Below are positions 42,926-57,900 of a DNA stretch of 64,000 nucleotides, one piece after another. The notes beneath the pieces were generated by a model. It had not been told where the DNA came from, did not search any database, and was given only the letters and a program-made list of their open reading frames with translations. How positions within the stretch are numbered: position 1 is the stretch's first letter; each line of letters begins with the position of its first letter. The DNA is from Stictocephala bisonia (taxonomy: Eukaryota; Arthropoda; Insecta; Hemiptera; Membracidae): NCBI GenBank assembly GCA_035578905.1, contig JAQJVL010000103.1, positions 1,240,001 through 1,304,000 of the forward strand, read 5' to 3'. Both the position numbers and the translations under genes were made by a program.

Positions 42926-45719
42926 TGTTACTGTCTTAGCTTTTGCTTTTGTTACTACGCGTTGCTGATTTTAATTACTGTATTCGCCTTGTTAAATTAT
43001 TTGCATTTGTTGTACAGTATGTTGTACTGTAGGGAGTCTCTTTATTGTTGTATTAAATATAATTGTCTCTTACTGATAAATGCTCAACTTGCTGCCAATT
43101 ATTATATTATAAATGGTGTATTGCCGTATGTGAAATAAATAAAAAATACCAATAGCCTATATAGCCATAAACACGTTGGACAACCATAATTCAGTTTACA
43201 GATCTAATATCTTGAGACTGCAACATATATTTTTATAATAGTTTGTTGGTGTTACCAATGATTAACATCTAATTGAAAATACACACATATATATTTTATT
43301 ATAACTTAAATTACCATGTTAATACATGTTACGGACAATAAACAATTTCATTTCTAATATATATCGTACATCGACTATCGATGGCCATCCATCCCTAGTC
43401 AACTGTGTTTCTTTTTTTTAAGGGGTTAGACTTTTCTTTTAAAGGGGGAATCGTGGATTATGTGGTTTGGATAATGAAACATAAACATGTGTCAGCCGTC
43501 AGGTCAGTTCATCAAAACTGTTCTGTTGTGATCTATAGGTTAGGTATTTTATTTATAGAATTTAGGTACTCTAACAAAGGTTATGTACGTAAGTGTTTTA
43601 TACTGTGTACGTAGTTTGTATTTCCATTATCAATCAAGCTATTACGCCATACTAAAATATAATCTAACCCAACCTAACTAACTAAAAGTAACCGAGCACT
43701 ATTTCTGAATTTAAGTATTTTTTCTCAGTATTAATGTGACTGTAACACTTCAATCATATTCGTGTCAAATCAAAAAATGTTGCCTAGTTTATTTGTATAT
43801 GGCATACAGCAGTAATTCAAAAACACTCTCATTGCCCACACAACATGGCTGGTCGCGTTTACAGCACACCGTTGACTGGCTTGTTCTTAACGTTAACTGG
43901 CTAAAACTGGATGCTAATGGCTTTTCAAAACTTTAACTAATTTATCTATTGTTATGCACTTGTCTTTCCTAATTCTAACTGTTCATAGAAACAAGGTTGT
44001 GGCTAAGAAGTTCTACTATTGATTTTATATTCACAAATAAATTTCCCATCCAAAGTTAAATGTTGAGTCTCAAAATATTAGCTGTTTTTGTGCTCCATGA
44101 GGAGCGCTAGTGCAGTCCCATGTAAATGTAATGCAGTTTAAACCAGCTGTGGTTTTGGGCCTCACTAAGTAACAAAATTACAGGCAAAAATATTTCTCTT
44201 GACCTGGCAATAGTTTTGGGCGTATGGTTCGAGCATGCACATCAAAGGATTTCTCTCTCCAAAGACAGTTGTACATTCATATTTAAAAATAAACATCTCG
44301 GACATGGTACCTAGAAAATTCTTCTACATGATTGGTATATTTAGTTACCAGTATTTAATACAATAATCAAACCAGCTGATTTCGCCCATGTGATGACACT
44401 GCGCAGTCTCATCATAATACCTACCGTATTTTCTAATTACTGTGTTCTTGGATAGAGCAAAGTCAGGTGTTTTTTGTTTTTAAAATATGTTTTCATAATT
44501 TAATGATAGTTCACATTTAACTTAATATAAACCAACTCAATTATGAATTTAAAAAAAATGTTCAATGATTAAATAAAACATATTATATATCACTAAATTA
44601 CAATAACATAAGCACTATCGAGCATACTATATAATCATAGCAGCCAACCTAATTAAGATTTTGAACAGACTGTACTCAATATACGTAGGAGAAGTATGGA
44701 GGGGAATATTCACTCTCTCGCTCGCACTGCCTCTCCTACATGCATAGAACTATGGCCCGGTCTGCACGAGATGGAATATCTATTGTAGGTGTATATAATC
44801 AAGTGTTCTAGGCCTATTAAACAATTATCTAAATACATTAAAAATTGTTTATGGTATAAATTTTCAGGAAAAAGATGTTGCTCTCACTGCAAACTTTCTA
44901 TCCAAATAACAACACAAACATATTTATAAGATTGATAAACTTATAAATATGTTTAAAATATAAAAAATACAGGGATTTTCATTAAAATTAACAAATTAAA
45001 TTCCTACATTTTCAAAACACAAACAATAAATTAATACTAAAAAATACATTCTCTAAGTGGAGAAGAGAATGAATATAACGAATATTAAATATAATGAAGA
45101 ATATTAAGATTAAATAAAACCTGGACTATAAAAAAACACATTGCAAATTGTTAGATTGTAACTATTCAAACAATCCTTCCTCAGTTTATTAAAATAACCA
45201 GTAGAATTATAATGTGCATGGTACATATAGTTGACTACTTGCTGACTGCCATTTTGGTAGAAGCCCATGTTAATGACTAATGAATTACTACTCCCAGTTA
45301 CTGGGTTAAAGGGTTATTTCCCTCTGTCAAAAACGCCATCGTAACCGTCAAAATGTCATTCAAAAGGTGGAGACCTATTCTAGTGGAACTTAAGTTGGTT
45401 TTTGTACAAAATTGACTATTTTTAAAAATGTGAAAATTTGAATATCAATCTTGATGGTTTTACATTAAAAATCCTATTGTATCAACTTATGGTTGACAAG
45501 AATGGTCCTTTTAATAAACATAAAATGTTCAATATAACTCATTAAAATAATAATCACAAACCGTACAGTTGAAATAGAAAAGCATGTTTTGACCTGCTGA
45601 GGGTAAAATTGCATTGCTACTGTAGGGCTGTCGAATTCTCAGCGGTGACTTGGCAGTTTGGGAAACGGTCACCTTCAAATAATGAAATGTGTCTTTCAGC
45701 CATTCATATATTTTATTTA
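42926..45719. other. upstream of NEPRO, mostly unassigned
   Basis: AT-rich. It should include the NEPRO promoter and an untranslated first exon ending at 45720. No element or other gene could be supported. Confidence 0.35.
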
Positions 45720-45720
45720 G

Positions 45721-45819
45721 GTAAGTCATCAACTGATTATTTTTAACGAGCTATATGTTGGAGCCGATTGAGTGCATTAGACTTTGTTTATCAATAATAA
45801 TTCTTAACACCATTTACAG
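45721..45819 (+). other. probable 5'UTR intron of NEPRO
   Basis: A strong donor (TTTAG|GTAAGTC at 45721) and an acceptor (CATTTACAG at 45819) enclose 99 bases just upstream of the NEPRO ATG. Inferred from splice signals only. Confidence 0.45.
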
Positions 45820-45857
45820 GGTCCATAAACAACATAGTAAATGTGCCCACGTTCAAG

Positions 45858-45951
45858 ATGAATGAATCTTATGGAAATACCAACTTTTGGAATTACTTAG
45901 AACTACCAACACCTGTAATTTTATCATTGAAGCTTCAAGGCTCTAATTCCG
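45858..45951 (+). CDS. NEPRO exon 1, first coding exon
   Basis: ATG at 45858 begins MNESYGNTNFWNYLELPTPV; ends in phase 1 before GTATGTT. Another ATG at 45841 opens a frame of only a few codons and is not used in this model. Confidence 0.65.
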
Positions 45952-48900
45952 GTATGTTAAGAGTTTCAAATTTGATTAAGTTTGGATATGTTTTCTTTTA
46001 TGTCATCCATCTTTAATTCAACATGGGTTAGTTTATTGTCCTCAACATTGTACCCAGTAACGCATGCTATTCTCTTAGGTAATTTTCAATAAAAAGCTCC
46101 CTAAACCCGTACATATATATATAATTTGTTTGTTGTTGTGGTATTGAAATTTTTAAATTTTGTCTTATAATTTCTTAAGACTTAAATCTAAGTATGTTAA
46201 CTTAATTAGATTTACTTATAGTCCAAATTACATATTTTTATGACACGTATAACTGGGTAAACATTTGTATTGATGAGTCAGTTAAAGTAGTCAGTGGTCG
46301 TAATCAACCTTTTTGGTAGAGTAACGTTGGGAGTAAGCCCAAAATCCCATGATGTTAGCTTATTTAAGAGTTTACAGATGAAATAGGTGAATCAATTAAA
46401 AAATGTTTTATTGCAGTTGGAACCGGCACCTCTGTCAAACCTGTATAGAAAATTTACATTTATGTGGTAACTGGGTAAAATGTAGTCAATCCATATCCAA
46501 ATTTATAAGGTATCTGAAAGTTGATCCCATCTGCCTATCCAATTTTATCATTGATTACATTACTCATGAATGGTTACTCAAACTGATCGCGGGTGGCAAC
46601 TCAAGTCGAAAAGTGGTTACCCAAGTTGATCAGTGGCTTCCTAAATTAATCGATTCTACTTATCACATTGTGTAAGAATCTTGGCCTTCAGCCTTGTGAG
46701 GTAAGTCAGGGCTGGCCTCGCAAGTGAAATCTGAATGTGATATTACAAAATCACACTTCATGTGTGATATTTAGCCCCAAGTCTAAATATAGGTGTTTTA
46801 CATATACAAAACTGTATACCTTGTCAGTGTCTTACATATTATGTGCCATACACTTGATGAACTATAGGACACCAGGCCACCTTTCTGCCTGCAGTGGCCA
46901 AGCCTGTTTTAAATAAGCAATAAGCAATTTATTGATCCGTTAAACATGCAGTTACATGCAATTGGACAGGTCAATACATAATTAAAGTACATAAAAAATT
47001 GCAATCAAGTTTAAATAGTATATACTACAACGATTATCTCAATAAGTAATAAAACATTATGTCTAAATATAAATATCTACATGCAGAGATTGAGGCACAC
47101 ATGCTCAATTGTAGCAAAAAATATAATAATTTAAGCTAATAATTTTGGTAAATTTACTTAATACATGCAAGGGTTACAGCAATTCATTCACTGTTAAAAC
47201 AAAAAGATTGATTTAGGTGGATGCTCAATTAAAAAAGCCACTGACAGTTTCAGTAGGAAGTGTAAAAAATTCATTCATAGAGTAGAGAGGCCAAGCCAGA
47301 AGAAGCCTTCTGAGGCCACTTTTGAATTTTGAAAGATCTTGGTTCCTAGCAATACAGGGCAGAGCGTTAAACAGTCTAATGCAGAACATATTACAGTTCA
47401 CGGGATTTTTTCAATCTAACAAAAGGTACATCTATTAAATGCCTGTTTCTAGTATCATAGTCATGCACATCACCCCTACATGTATAGCCAGAAGCATGCC
47501 TACTTTTAAAATTATATAATGTAATAAATATATACAAGCTGTAAACTGTCATTAACTTTTCAGAAATGAATATTGGCCGACAGTGAGCATCGTAAGCTGC
47601 TCCAGATATAAGCCTAACAGCTTTCTTTTGCAGAAGAAAAACATTGTTGATGTTAGATGCATTTCCCCAAAGCCTAAGACCATAAAGTAAAGTACTCTGA
47701 AAAAAGGCCATATAGGCAGTTCTTAGATAATCCTGGGGTACACTAGATTTTAGATTTCTAAGGAGGTACAAAACTCTTGATAACTTAGTGCACACAGTTA
47801 AGATTTGAGAATTCCAGGTAAGTTTTACATCCAAGGTCAATCCAAGCAGCTTGGCAGTATTACAAAGGTTTGTATCAAGTGGAGGAATCTTCCCAAGGGA
47901 AAAAATTAGCTTTTGAGTTTTCTCATGATTCAAAAACAAGTAATTAGCTTGGAACCAGGCAGAAACTGTATCTAAGGAGTGGCTCATGTCATTGTAAAGT
48001 GAGTTACAACTACGATTTGAGTGCACCAGAGTGGTGTCGTCAGCATAGGATGTTACACTGGAACCAGTATTATAACTTAGATCATTTATCATTATTATAA
48101 ATAATAAAGGGCCCAGGACTGAGCCTTGGGGTACGCCATAAGGGACAGCCTTGATCTGAGATCCCTGGCCATTAACAAAAACAGCCTGTTCACGGCCACC
48201 AAGATAAGAGCGGAAGAAATCCAACTCGCTAGTACCAACTTTATAGTGCTGTAGTTTCTTTACTAAAAGGTCGTGGTCAATTGTATCAAAAGCCTTACTA
48301 AGGTCACACAGGGTGACCCCAGTAAGACTATGGGCTTCAAAACCATTCAAAATTACTCTAACAATATTTTCAACGGCATCAATAGTGGATAAACCACTCC
48401 GAAAACCAAACTGGGTGTCCGTGAACAAACCATTCTCCTCAAAGTAAGTATATAATTGACCATGAACAACATACTCAAAAATCTTAGAAAATATAGGTAA
48501 AATACTTATAGGTCTAAAATTGCTCACAAGATCAAATGATCCTTTTTTATGAACAAGCACAGTCTTGGAAACTTTTAATTTCTTAGGAAAGACACCTTCC
48601 ATGAGGCAAGCATTTATACAAAAGGTCAGAGGGCAAACAATGTAATTAATGACTAATTTAATAAAGGAATTAGACAAACAATAGACATCTCTACTAGTAG
48701 AAGGTTTCATGCTACTTACAATTTCAAGTACTTTATCACATGAAGTTGGAACAAAACTGAACTTAGTGGCAGGTGAGGGAACACTATCCATCATATCTAA
48801 AGCAGAGATGGTGGGAGTACCAATTTCATCTCTTAACTTTTGCACACTATCTACAAAATAATCATTGAATTGATCAGGAGACACACTACTAACTCTAGGC

Positions 48901-51900
48901 TGGGAAGGTGTTGATTCTTGGCGAATTATTTTCCAGGCTGCAGAGCATTTATTAGCTGAAGTTTCTATGAAATCAGCATTTGACTTTAACCTGGCAAGCT
49001 TTAGATCATTTCTGTATTCCTTTCTTAGCCTAGAATACAACCTTTTGGTTTCAGGATTACAACTAGGATCACTTTTCATTTTGTCATAAATGAATAGTAA
49101 CCATTTCTTCTTATGAAGGAGGGAATCATTTAACCATTTAGGTTTTTGTCTCTTCCCCTTGCAACTTACAGTTTTGGCAGGAAAGCAATCATAAAACAAA
49201 CTTACAAACTTATCAAGGAAGAGCTCAAAATTTTCTTCACAATTATTTGAAATAAGAATGCTATTCCAGTTAATGGTTTCTAATAAAAAGAGGAAATGAT
49301 CAATTTTGTGGGCTGGCAAAGGTCTCACCTCAATTAACCTGTCAGCCAAGGGAAACACGCTCCGATTGTACGTTACTTCCAGGTAGACTCCAACATGGTC
49401 ACTTAGAGGATAAGTACAAACATCAGCACAAATATCAGTATTATTAGGGAAGTCAGTGGCAATATTGTCAATGCAAGATTTACCATGAGTAGGCTTAAAA
49501 ATTAAGCAATACAAATTAAGAGATCTAAGGAGATTTTCAAAATATACAGTCTTAGGATCTTGCCTTAGCAAAACATCAACATTAAAGTCACCTCCAAGGA
49601 CTACTCTTTATTTGACCTAAAGTTGGCCAGAGACAGGACCAATTTCTCGAGAGCATCAAGGAAAAGCTGAATGTCTCCCTGAGGAGATCTATAGGCTACA
49701 ATAAGTATAATACTAAGGCTTTTGAGCAATACACATGCAAATTCATGGTGAAACTCAGTGCAATAATCCACAACATTGATTTCCACACAAGTATGTACAA
49801 GGTCATTTGCCACAAATACTGCCACCCCACCATGTATATGTCTGTCTGTCTGTATAAAGAGAGACAGTGCTTAGAACTCCATCATCCATCAGTACTCAAC
49901 TCCATCATCCTGCTTAGAAATACATACTGTGATAACCCTATCATAGAAACTAAAAGAGATGGACACTAACTTTAAGTATGAAAAGCGTAGATAATCTTAT
50001 GGTTAATATGCTTATTGTCTCAGAAGATAAGTGAGCTAGCCTTATTTATATTTATAAAATCGTAGAATCACTCCACAACATTTTTTACAGTTTAAACATT
50101 ACAACAGCTTGAAATAAAACTGCAATAGAACCCAACTTTAAATTTGAAAGTTATAGGGAATATTATATTTTATTGACTTTAGAGTTACATTTTACTTGGT
50201 TTAGAGTCAGTGTTTCTTTATCAATGCTAGTTATTTGATGTCCGCATAAATAATTTAAGTTATTTATACATTAAAAAAAGAAAAAAACTTATGACTTGTG
50301 ACTTATGGCTAAGGGATCTGAGACGACAAGCAAGTACTGACTATATTGACAGATCTGACAACAAAAGCAAAGCTATGTGGACCGTAGTAAACAGTGAAAG
50401 GAAAACAAAAATCTCTAATGCCCTAGACATAGATCATATTATCATTGACAATTTAAAAATTGAAGACACAACTGAAATTGCAAATAGCTTTAATACTTTT
50501 TTCGCTTGTATAGCAGATGAAACACCAAAAAGAAATCTTATAGAAAAAGCTGCAGTAAGAAATACACTTCCTCCAATAGGTGTCAGAGTACCGCTAACCG
50601 TGCTAAAACCGTCCTCATAAAAGAGTTGATAGTGATAATAACGGAAATGAAATCAAAACGCTCTGCCACTCTGGATGAGTACTCTTCTAAAATGGTAAAA
50701 CACTGCATTGAGGAATTGCTTCCACTCTTACTGTATATTGTTAATCTGAGTTTAAGTGAAGGATTTTTCCCAAATAAGTTAACAATTGCAAAGGTCATAT
50801 ACCTACACAAGAAAGGAAAAATGTATGATACTGGAAACTATAGAGCAATATCACTGATATCAACTTTTGCTTAAGTTATAGAGAAAGTGGACCTTGTAAG
50901 AATTTTTTAACTGATTTAGCTGGTCAATATGGCTTCCTTCGAAACAAATCTACTTCCACTTCTCTCTTATATATGGTTGAACTGATCTTGGACTGGAAGA
51001 AGGTGAAAACGTCATAAGTATTCTAGACATGAGCAAAACATTTTATTGTCTCAGCCACACGCTTATTTTAGTCATCTTGGCTTTCATGGAATGGCATATG
51101 GCGTTGGTTTAAAAGTTACTTAGAAGGTTGGGAACAGTTTGTGGAATTGAAGAAGTCAAGGAACAGAGTAAAATATACAGTAAGATCTACCTAGATGCCC
51201 ATCACTAGAGGCGTGCCCCAGGGATCCTTCCTGGGTCCTGTGTTGTTCATTTTTTTTACTTTTGACCTTCCCTCTTTTACAGAACAATACTGTCGAACAG
51301 TGATGTATGCCGATGACTGTGCTGTGACTTCATCTAGGGTTATAGAGGATCAAGATCCTCTAACTCAAGAGACTCAAGAGGTGCAGTCATACCTCTAACA
51401 TACATACGTAGCTTACAACATGGCTCTTGACTATTGCAGCTCCAATGACCTAGTTCTAAATGAAAGCAAGACCATACAAATAAATTTTGGCAGCAAGAAA
51501 GACAACATCCCCCTGCTCTTCCAAGTCTACAAAGTGCTGAGTCAACAAAACATCTTGGAGTTATACTAGACAACTTTATTTCCTGGGATGATCATATCGA
51601 CAAACTGTGCATCAAGCTGAGCAGTTCACTTTTTGTCTTAAGACTAATGTTGGCTGTCGCCTCACCTCAAGCAGCTAAAATCAGCTACTATGCACTCTTT
51701 GAGGGACATCTTAGATACAGTATCGTGCTATGGGGGGCCTCTTCTCACAAGGACATTGAGTGAATGCTGATATTGCAAAAGGAGGCTGTGAGGTTGCTAA
51801 ATGGTTTGCAAAGGAGAGAAAACTGCAGAGACTCCTTTAAGGGTAAATTATTGACAGTAGTGGGTATATACCTATTAGAAACCATTTGCCTAGCAAATTC

Positions 51901-54900
51901 AAATCACCTTGTGTGGAATGAACGCCTTCATTCTTATGGTACGAGACATGCAAATGATTTCAGCTCGGCTTCTCACAAAACTGGAAGATTTCAAAATAAA
52001 CCTACTTATGATGGTTCTAAATTCTACAACAGGATACCTGCTGAAGTAAAGAAATCAAAAGAAAAAAGATTCAGAATAAATCTTCAAGCTTGGCTTCTTC
52101 AAATACCGTTATACAGCATGGCAGAGTTCCTGGACTGGCCAAACAACTTCTCATGAAGACTTATATTTATATAATTTAAATTATTTGTACAACACTATTT
52201 TCAATTTTGATAATTGTATATAAAGCTTTTCTCATTCTCGTAAAATATTAATTGATGCTAGTGTTCCATTTTAGTTTTTATTTTGTTATTTGATCATTCC
52301 ATATTCTTTTACAGATAAGGTGGTTGCAGAGCTTAAGGTATTAATGAATGGTATAAAGAAAACCATTGATGACCTAAAGCAAATGAATATTGAATCAGCA
52401 GTTCTTTCCCGGCTCATATATAGAGCAAAACATAAACTCCGTCAAGAGAAAAGTTTTAAAGCATTGCAAAAGGTAATGGTCTTATTTTTAAAAAATTATC
52501 AGTCGTTTTAATTTTTGTATGTAGGCTTTGAATTGAATTGCATATTTGATTGTACAAATTTAATAATATAAGTAAACGTCACACAACACAAATTTATTAC
52601 AATATAAGGTGGGGTTTGGATATAAGATATGGTGGTCTGGAGGGGAGAATGGTAGGAGAAATGGGGTGGCAATAGTGATGAGCAAGAAGATGACGAGTAG
52701 TGTAATAAATGTTGAGCCAGTAAATGACAGATTAATTAAGATCACAATTAGGATGGGGAGAGAGATGATGGATATAATACAAGCATATGCACCACAAACA
52801 GGATGTACAGAAGAAGAGAAAGTAGAGTTTGAAGAGGAGCTTGAAAGACAACTAAGAGAAGAGAAATCTGTGATAATTGGAGATATGAATGCACGAGTAG
52901 GAATGGATAGACAGGGATATGAAGAGATTATGGGAGGCTATGGGATAGGGGAAAGGAATCAGGAAGGAGAGAAGTTGTTGGACTTATGTTTGAGGAATGA
53001 AGTGATAGTGGGAAACACGTGGCACGCGAAGAGGGAGAGTCAGAAGTTCACTAGGTATAGTTGGAATGGAGAACACCCAAGTTTGATAGACTACGTGTTA
53101 GTTAAAAAGTGTTTACAACCTTTTTTGATAGATGTAAAAGTTATACCAAGTGAAAATCTGGGGGGGGATCACAGATTACTGATAGCGGTTTTTAAGTGGT
53201 TCAAAATTGGAAGGGTTGCAAGGTTGACAAGGATTAAAACTTGGAAATTGAGGGACAGAGAAGTAAAGGAGGACTTTGTGAAGAAATTAAAAGAAAAAGT
53301 ACCCAGAGATGAAAGTAAAACAGGAGAGGAGGAATGGATAAGATTCAAAAAGGCAATAGTTGAAACAGCGGAGGAAACGTGCGGAAGAACATCAGGGAGG
53401 AAAAGGGATAAAGAGACACCATGGTGGAACGAAGGAATTGCGGAAGCAATTAAGAATAAAAATAGAGCTTGGAGAGAGTGGTTTAAGGAAAGGACAGATG
53501 AGAAAAGGGAGCGATGGAAGAGACTTGACAAAGAAGCAAAAAAGATGTTAAAGGAAGCTAAAGAAAAGTCATGGAAGGAATTTGAAGAAAAAATGAAGTC
53601 AAATTTTGAAGGAAATAAGAAGATCTTTTATGGATTGATAAAAAATAAGACAAAACCAAAAGAAATGATGACTAAAGTAATAGATGTGAGTGGGGAAATT
53701 AAATGGAAGGAGCAGGAGGTGTTGGAAACATGGAAAGATTATTTTAAGGAATTGTTAGAAGGAACGGAGGTGGAAGAAGATGGAATGGGAGAGGAGATGA
53801 TTAATACGGAAGACGATGAAAACTTAAGTATAGGAGAATTGGAAAAAGCGGTAAAGGAGATGAAGGATGGAAAGTCACCAGGAGAGGATGAAGTGACGAT
53901 GGAGATGATTAAAGCGGCAGGACCGATGGGAATGCAATGGTTATACAGAGTGATGAGGGGGATATGGAAAAGTAAGAGGATACCAAAAGACTGGGAAATG
54001 GGCATAATTGTACCAATTTATAAAAAAGGGAACAAACAGAAGTGTGAGAATTATAGGGGGATAACCCTTTTGTGTCAGAGTATGAAGATCTACGAAAGGT
54101 TACTGCTTCAAAAAATAAAACCAGTACTGGAAGAAACAGGAAGAGAGGAGCAGTGTGGATTTAGAAGAGGTAGGTCAACAGTAGATGCGATTTTTGTGAT
54201 AAGGCAAGTGCTGGAAAAGAGATGGGAGTATGGAAAGGATACAGTGATAGCGTTCATAGATTTACAAAAAGCATATGACAAAGTGAAGAGAGAAATGATT
54301 TGGGAGAATCTGAGAAGAAGAGGGATAAAGGAGGGGATAATTGAAAGGATTAGGAATCTTTATGAAATATGTAAAAGTAAAGTAAGGATAGAAGAAAAAT
54401 TCACGCAATCCTTTAAAACAGAGAGAGGTGTAAGACAGGGTAGTGTACTATCACCTTTTCTTTTCAATGTGATCATGGATGAAATCATTGCAGGGGTTCA
54501 GATGGACAGAAGAGCTGAGGACTTGAAGGTGGTTGCATATGCAGATGATGTAATGATATGGGAAGAAAGAGAAGAAGAGTTGGAACGAGAGTTGGCGAAA
54601 TGGGCAGAAGTGGCAAAGAAGTATGGACTGAAGATGAATGTACAAAAATGTAAGGTAATGAAGGTGGGAAGAATGGATGGAGGAAATGAAGATATATCAA
54701 TTCAAGGGAATGTCCTGGAAAGAGTAGAAGATTTCTGTTATTTGGGTAGTACAATAACAAGCAAGGGTACGATGACAAAGGAAATAGGAAAAAGAATTTG
54801 GAAAAGTGGACAGTTTTTCAATCTAGTGAAAAAGATACTATGGAATTGGAATATTGGGAAGGAGGCAAAATTGTTAATGTATAAAATGTATTACCAGCCA

Positions 54901-57900
54901 ATCTTATTATATGGAGCGGAGACATGGACATGGAATAAAAGTGACATCAGCAGATTACAAGCAGCGGAGATGAGATTCCTGAGGGGAATAGAGAAGGTTA
55001 GTAGAAGAGACAGAATAAGAAATGAAGTAATCAGAGAGAGGCTGGGAGTAATAACATTACAGGAAACGATGGAAAGAAGGAGGATACAGTGGATGGGTCA
55101 TGTGAAGAGGATGGAAGATAACAGAATGCCAAAGATAGCCTTGGAGAAACAAGAGGGAGGAAGGAGACCGAGGGGAAGGCCGAGAGGAAGATGGATAGAC
55201 CAGGTGTGGAGGGATGTGGAGAGAAGGGGACTTCGGAGGGTACAGGTGGAGGAGGAGAAGACGTGGAGAGACAGACAGAAGTGGAAGAGGCTGTGTCAGA
55301 CGACCTGCGAAAGCGGAAACGTTGACTGATGATGATGATGATGATGATAAGCACAAAATGCACAAATATACTACAATACAAGCACAAAATGCACAAATAT
55401 TATGGTGATCGATTTCGGTGAACCACGCTCACCTTCCTCAGACCAGAGGGATTCACAAAAGAATCCTAGGATTCTTTTGTGAATCCCTCTGGTCTGAGGA
55501 AGGTGAGCGTGGTTCACCGAAATCGATCACCATAATATTTGTGCATTTTGTGCTTGTATTGTAGTATATTTGTGCATTTTGTGCTTATATTGTAATAAAT
55601 TTGTGTTGTGTGACGTTTACTTATACTGTATATGTACCAACACGTATTATGCTAATTAAAAAACTAAATTTAATAAATATCTGTAATGATATCTGTACAT
55701 GATTTGGATTTTATTAGAAATTTATAAAATTGTAATACAACCTTAGCATTAAAAATTAACCTCTACGTCTCGAGATAGAAAGTTGGTTTGGATCAAACAA
55801 ACATCGTAACAAATAGCTATTCAGTTAGAAACATTCACTTTTGACATCACATACCAAGGGGGCACTATCCTGAAAATCGTTTTATAAATGTAACTAGTGC
55901 ATAAAGTTATAAAGGCCACATTATTATTTGTTTCAATTACTTATTCATTTCATTCTTAAGAAACTGATCGTCAAGATGTGAATGAATATAAATTTCAAAT
56001 GAGTGTGTTCTGTGTGTATGGCTGAATGTCAACGGCGGATTTAGACAATTATTTTGTGGAGGCTTATCAGAGTATTTAGGGGTTGTGGGTACATTATTTA
56101 GAAAACTCATTCCATGGCTTGTGAAGTTGAATTTAAGACTTAATTTTAATCCAGTCATGGTTAAGCCTAGCTCTGCAGCAAACACATTTTTAGTGATTTA
56201 ACACTAAATTCATATTTCTTCATGGAATCATGTCATTCCTGCTGAACCATTTATTTATATTTTAAGTTTATGTTACTGATATGCTTGCCACAATATTTTC
56301 AATATTCTTGCATTTTATAATAGACTATAAATATTGTCAAAACACTTAAATTGACAACTTTTAGGTTTATGTTGATTTTGATAGAATGTAGACAATGAAG
56401 AATGTAGATTTCAATATTTCTAGAGTGACAAATCAGTAGTCAATCAGTTTAACATTTAAGGGAAACAGATAAATAATAAATAAAACAACTCAATGGAAGC
56501 TAAGAAAATAATTTAATATAAACTTCATACATTTTTAGTTACTGACCAAGCCAAATAATAAATTAGAATTTTAAAGGTTGTTACAATATTTAGAAATATT
56601 AGAACATATAAATTTTTATTATTCAGACCTACAACTATTCTCTTAATTATTTTAATTTATTCTATTTCAAATGTAAACGGATGACTCTATTTTGAAATAA
56701 TAATAGAGAAGTATGAAGTATGACATGAGATAACTGAATCGTCGATCGTCAAAGTTTAAGTGTAGCGGATTGGTTTTCGTCTGGCATTCCTCGGTAGACA
56801 GAATTTGGGGCCTGATGGTATTATACAGTATTATTACAATATGCAATAGTGTTTTATACGGTTATAGTATTTCACCTTATTGACATTTTGACATCGGTTA
56901 TGCCAGAATCGGACATCTATTAAATAAAATCTCCTTCGTAAAAGATGCATACTTTATCGTGTGATAATTCATTCGCCGATATCCTCGGTGGACAGACTTT
57001 GCAGTCTCATATTCATGTTATTATCATACAGAAAACAACAACACTTTTTATATTTACAGTCCCATACATAATTAACGCTTTGGTATAGATTAGGCCTAAT
57101 TCAGTCTGGTTTCTGTTGTAAAATTGGTTGTCAAAGACGAGCGAAAATCATGATTGGTTAACGAATGTTTCAACCATAATGTCGTATGTGAATGTGACAG
57201 AATGAATAGTGCCTTCTATTTATTTGTTGCATTTAAAAATATTTACTATAAAAACTGTATCTACACAGAATGAATAGTCTTGTTTTCGAATATCATTGTG
57301 GGGTTCGTTTTAATGGTTTGGTAATGGTATTTAGTAATTTTGGAATTAGCCACTTCGGTATAATACGTTGGATTCGTATAGGTTTGTGAGTTCAGCGCCG
57401 CATTGTGTATCGCATGTACCGGTAACACCCATGCTTGCTGTATGATGTTACCACATCAGAATCTTTCAGTCCTCGCATGCTTCTCTTGCATGAAAGGCTT
57501 GCTGACATATTTCACTTCTTATCATCGCTCATATTGCTACATCAGTTTTTACTAAGTTAAATGTGAGTTACTTATTGTTATATTAATAATTCATGCTGGA
57601 AATTGCGTGTTTATATGAATGTGAAAAAGCAAATATTTTTCACATTGTCAATAATTGTTCGATATCTTTAAACACCTGTTGGTATTGTTTTATTTACCGT
57701 AGGATTTTAAACTTTTTTGTTTGGTTTTGTGCCACTGCTGAATGTAGTCTTTTTATAAACTAAAACTGACATTTTGTTAGAAAGTGTCATGGTGATATTG
57801 CCACTCTTAAAACTGGAAAAGCAGGAAAAAAATAAATAAATGGTACTAGGTAACTGGCATAAACTTTCCTCCTTTCCATTTGTTATGTCAAATTGTTTAA

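Larger units (their letters stand above)
52567..55625. mobile_element. palindromic MITE, family C, interrupted by a LINE
   Basis: Left arm 52567-52608 plus 55352-55467, right arm 55468-55625; the arms are near-perfect inverted copies centred on CCTAGG at 55467/55468. Without the insertion the palindrome is about 316 bases. Its outer arms match the short copy at 18595-18777. The inner arms carry a hammerhead-like core on each strand. It lies in NEPRO intron 2. Confidence 0.85.

Noticed and set aside
52609..52611. GTG as a genuine start codon of the RTE-like protein
   Set aside because: It lies exactly at the insertion junction; the N-terminal endonuclease is missing, so the frame is open because of truncation.
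55494..55522. Complete self-cleaving hammerhead ribozyme
   Set aside because: Core and stem II fit, but no stem III partner with a UH cleavage site could be placed; only the core similarity is reported.
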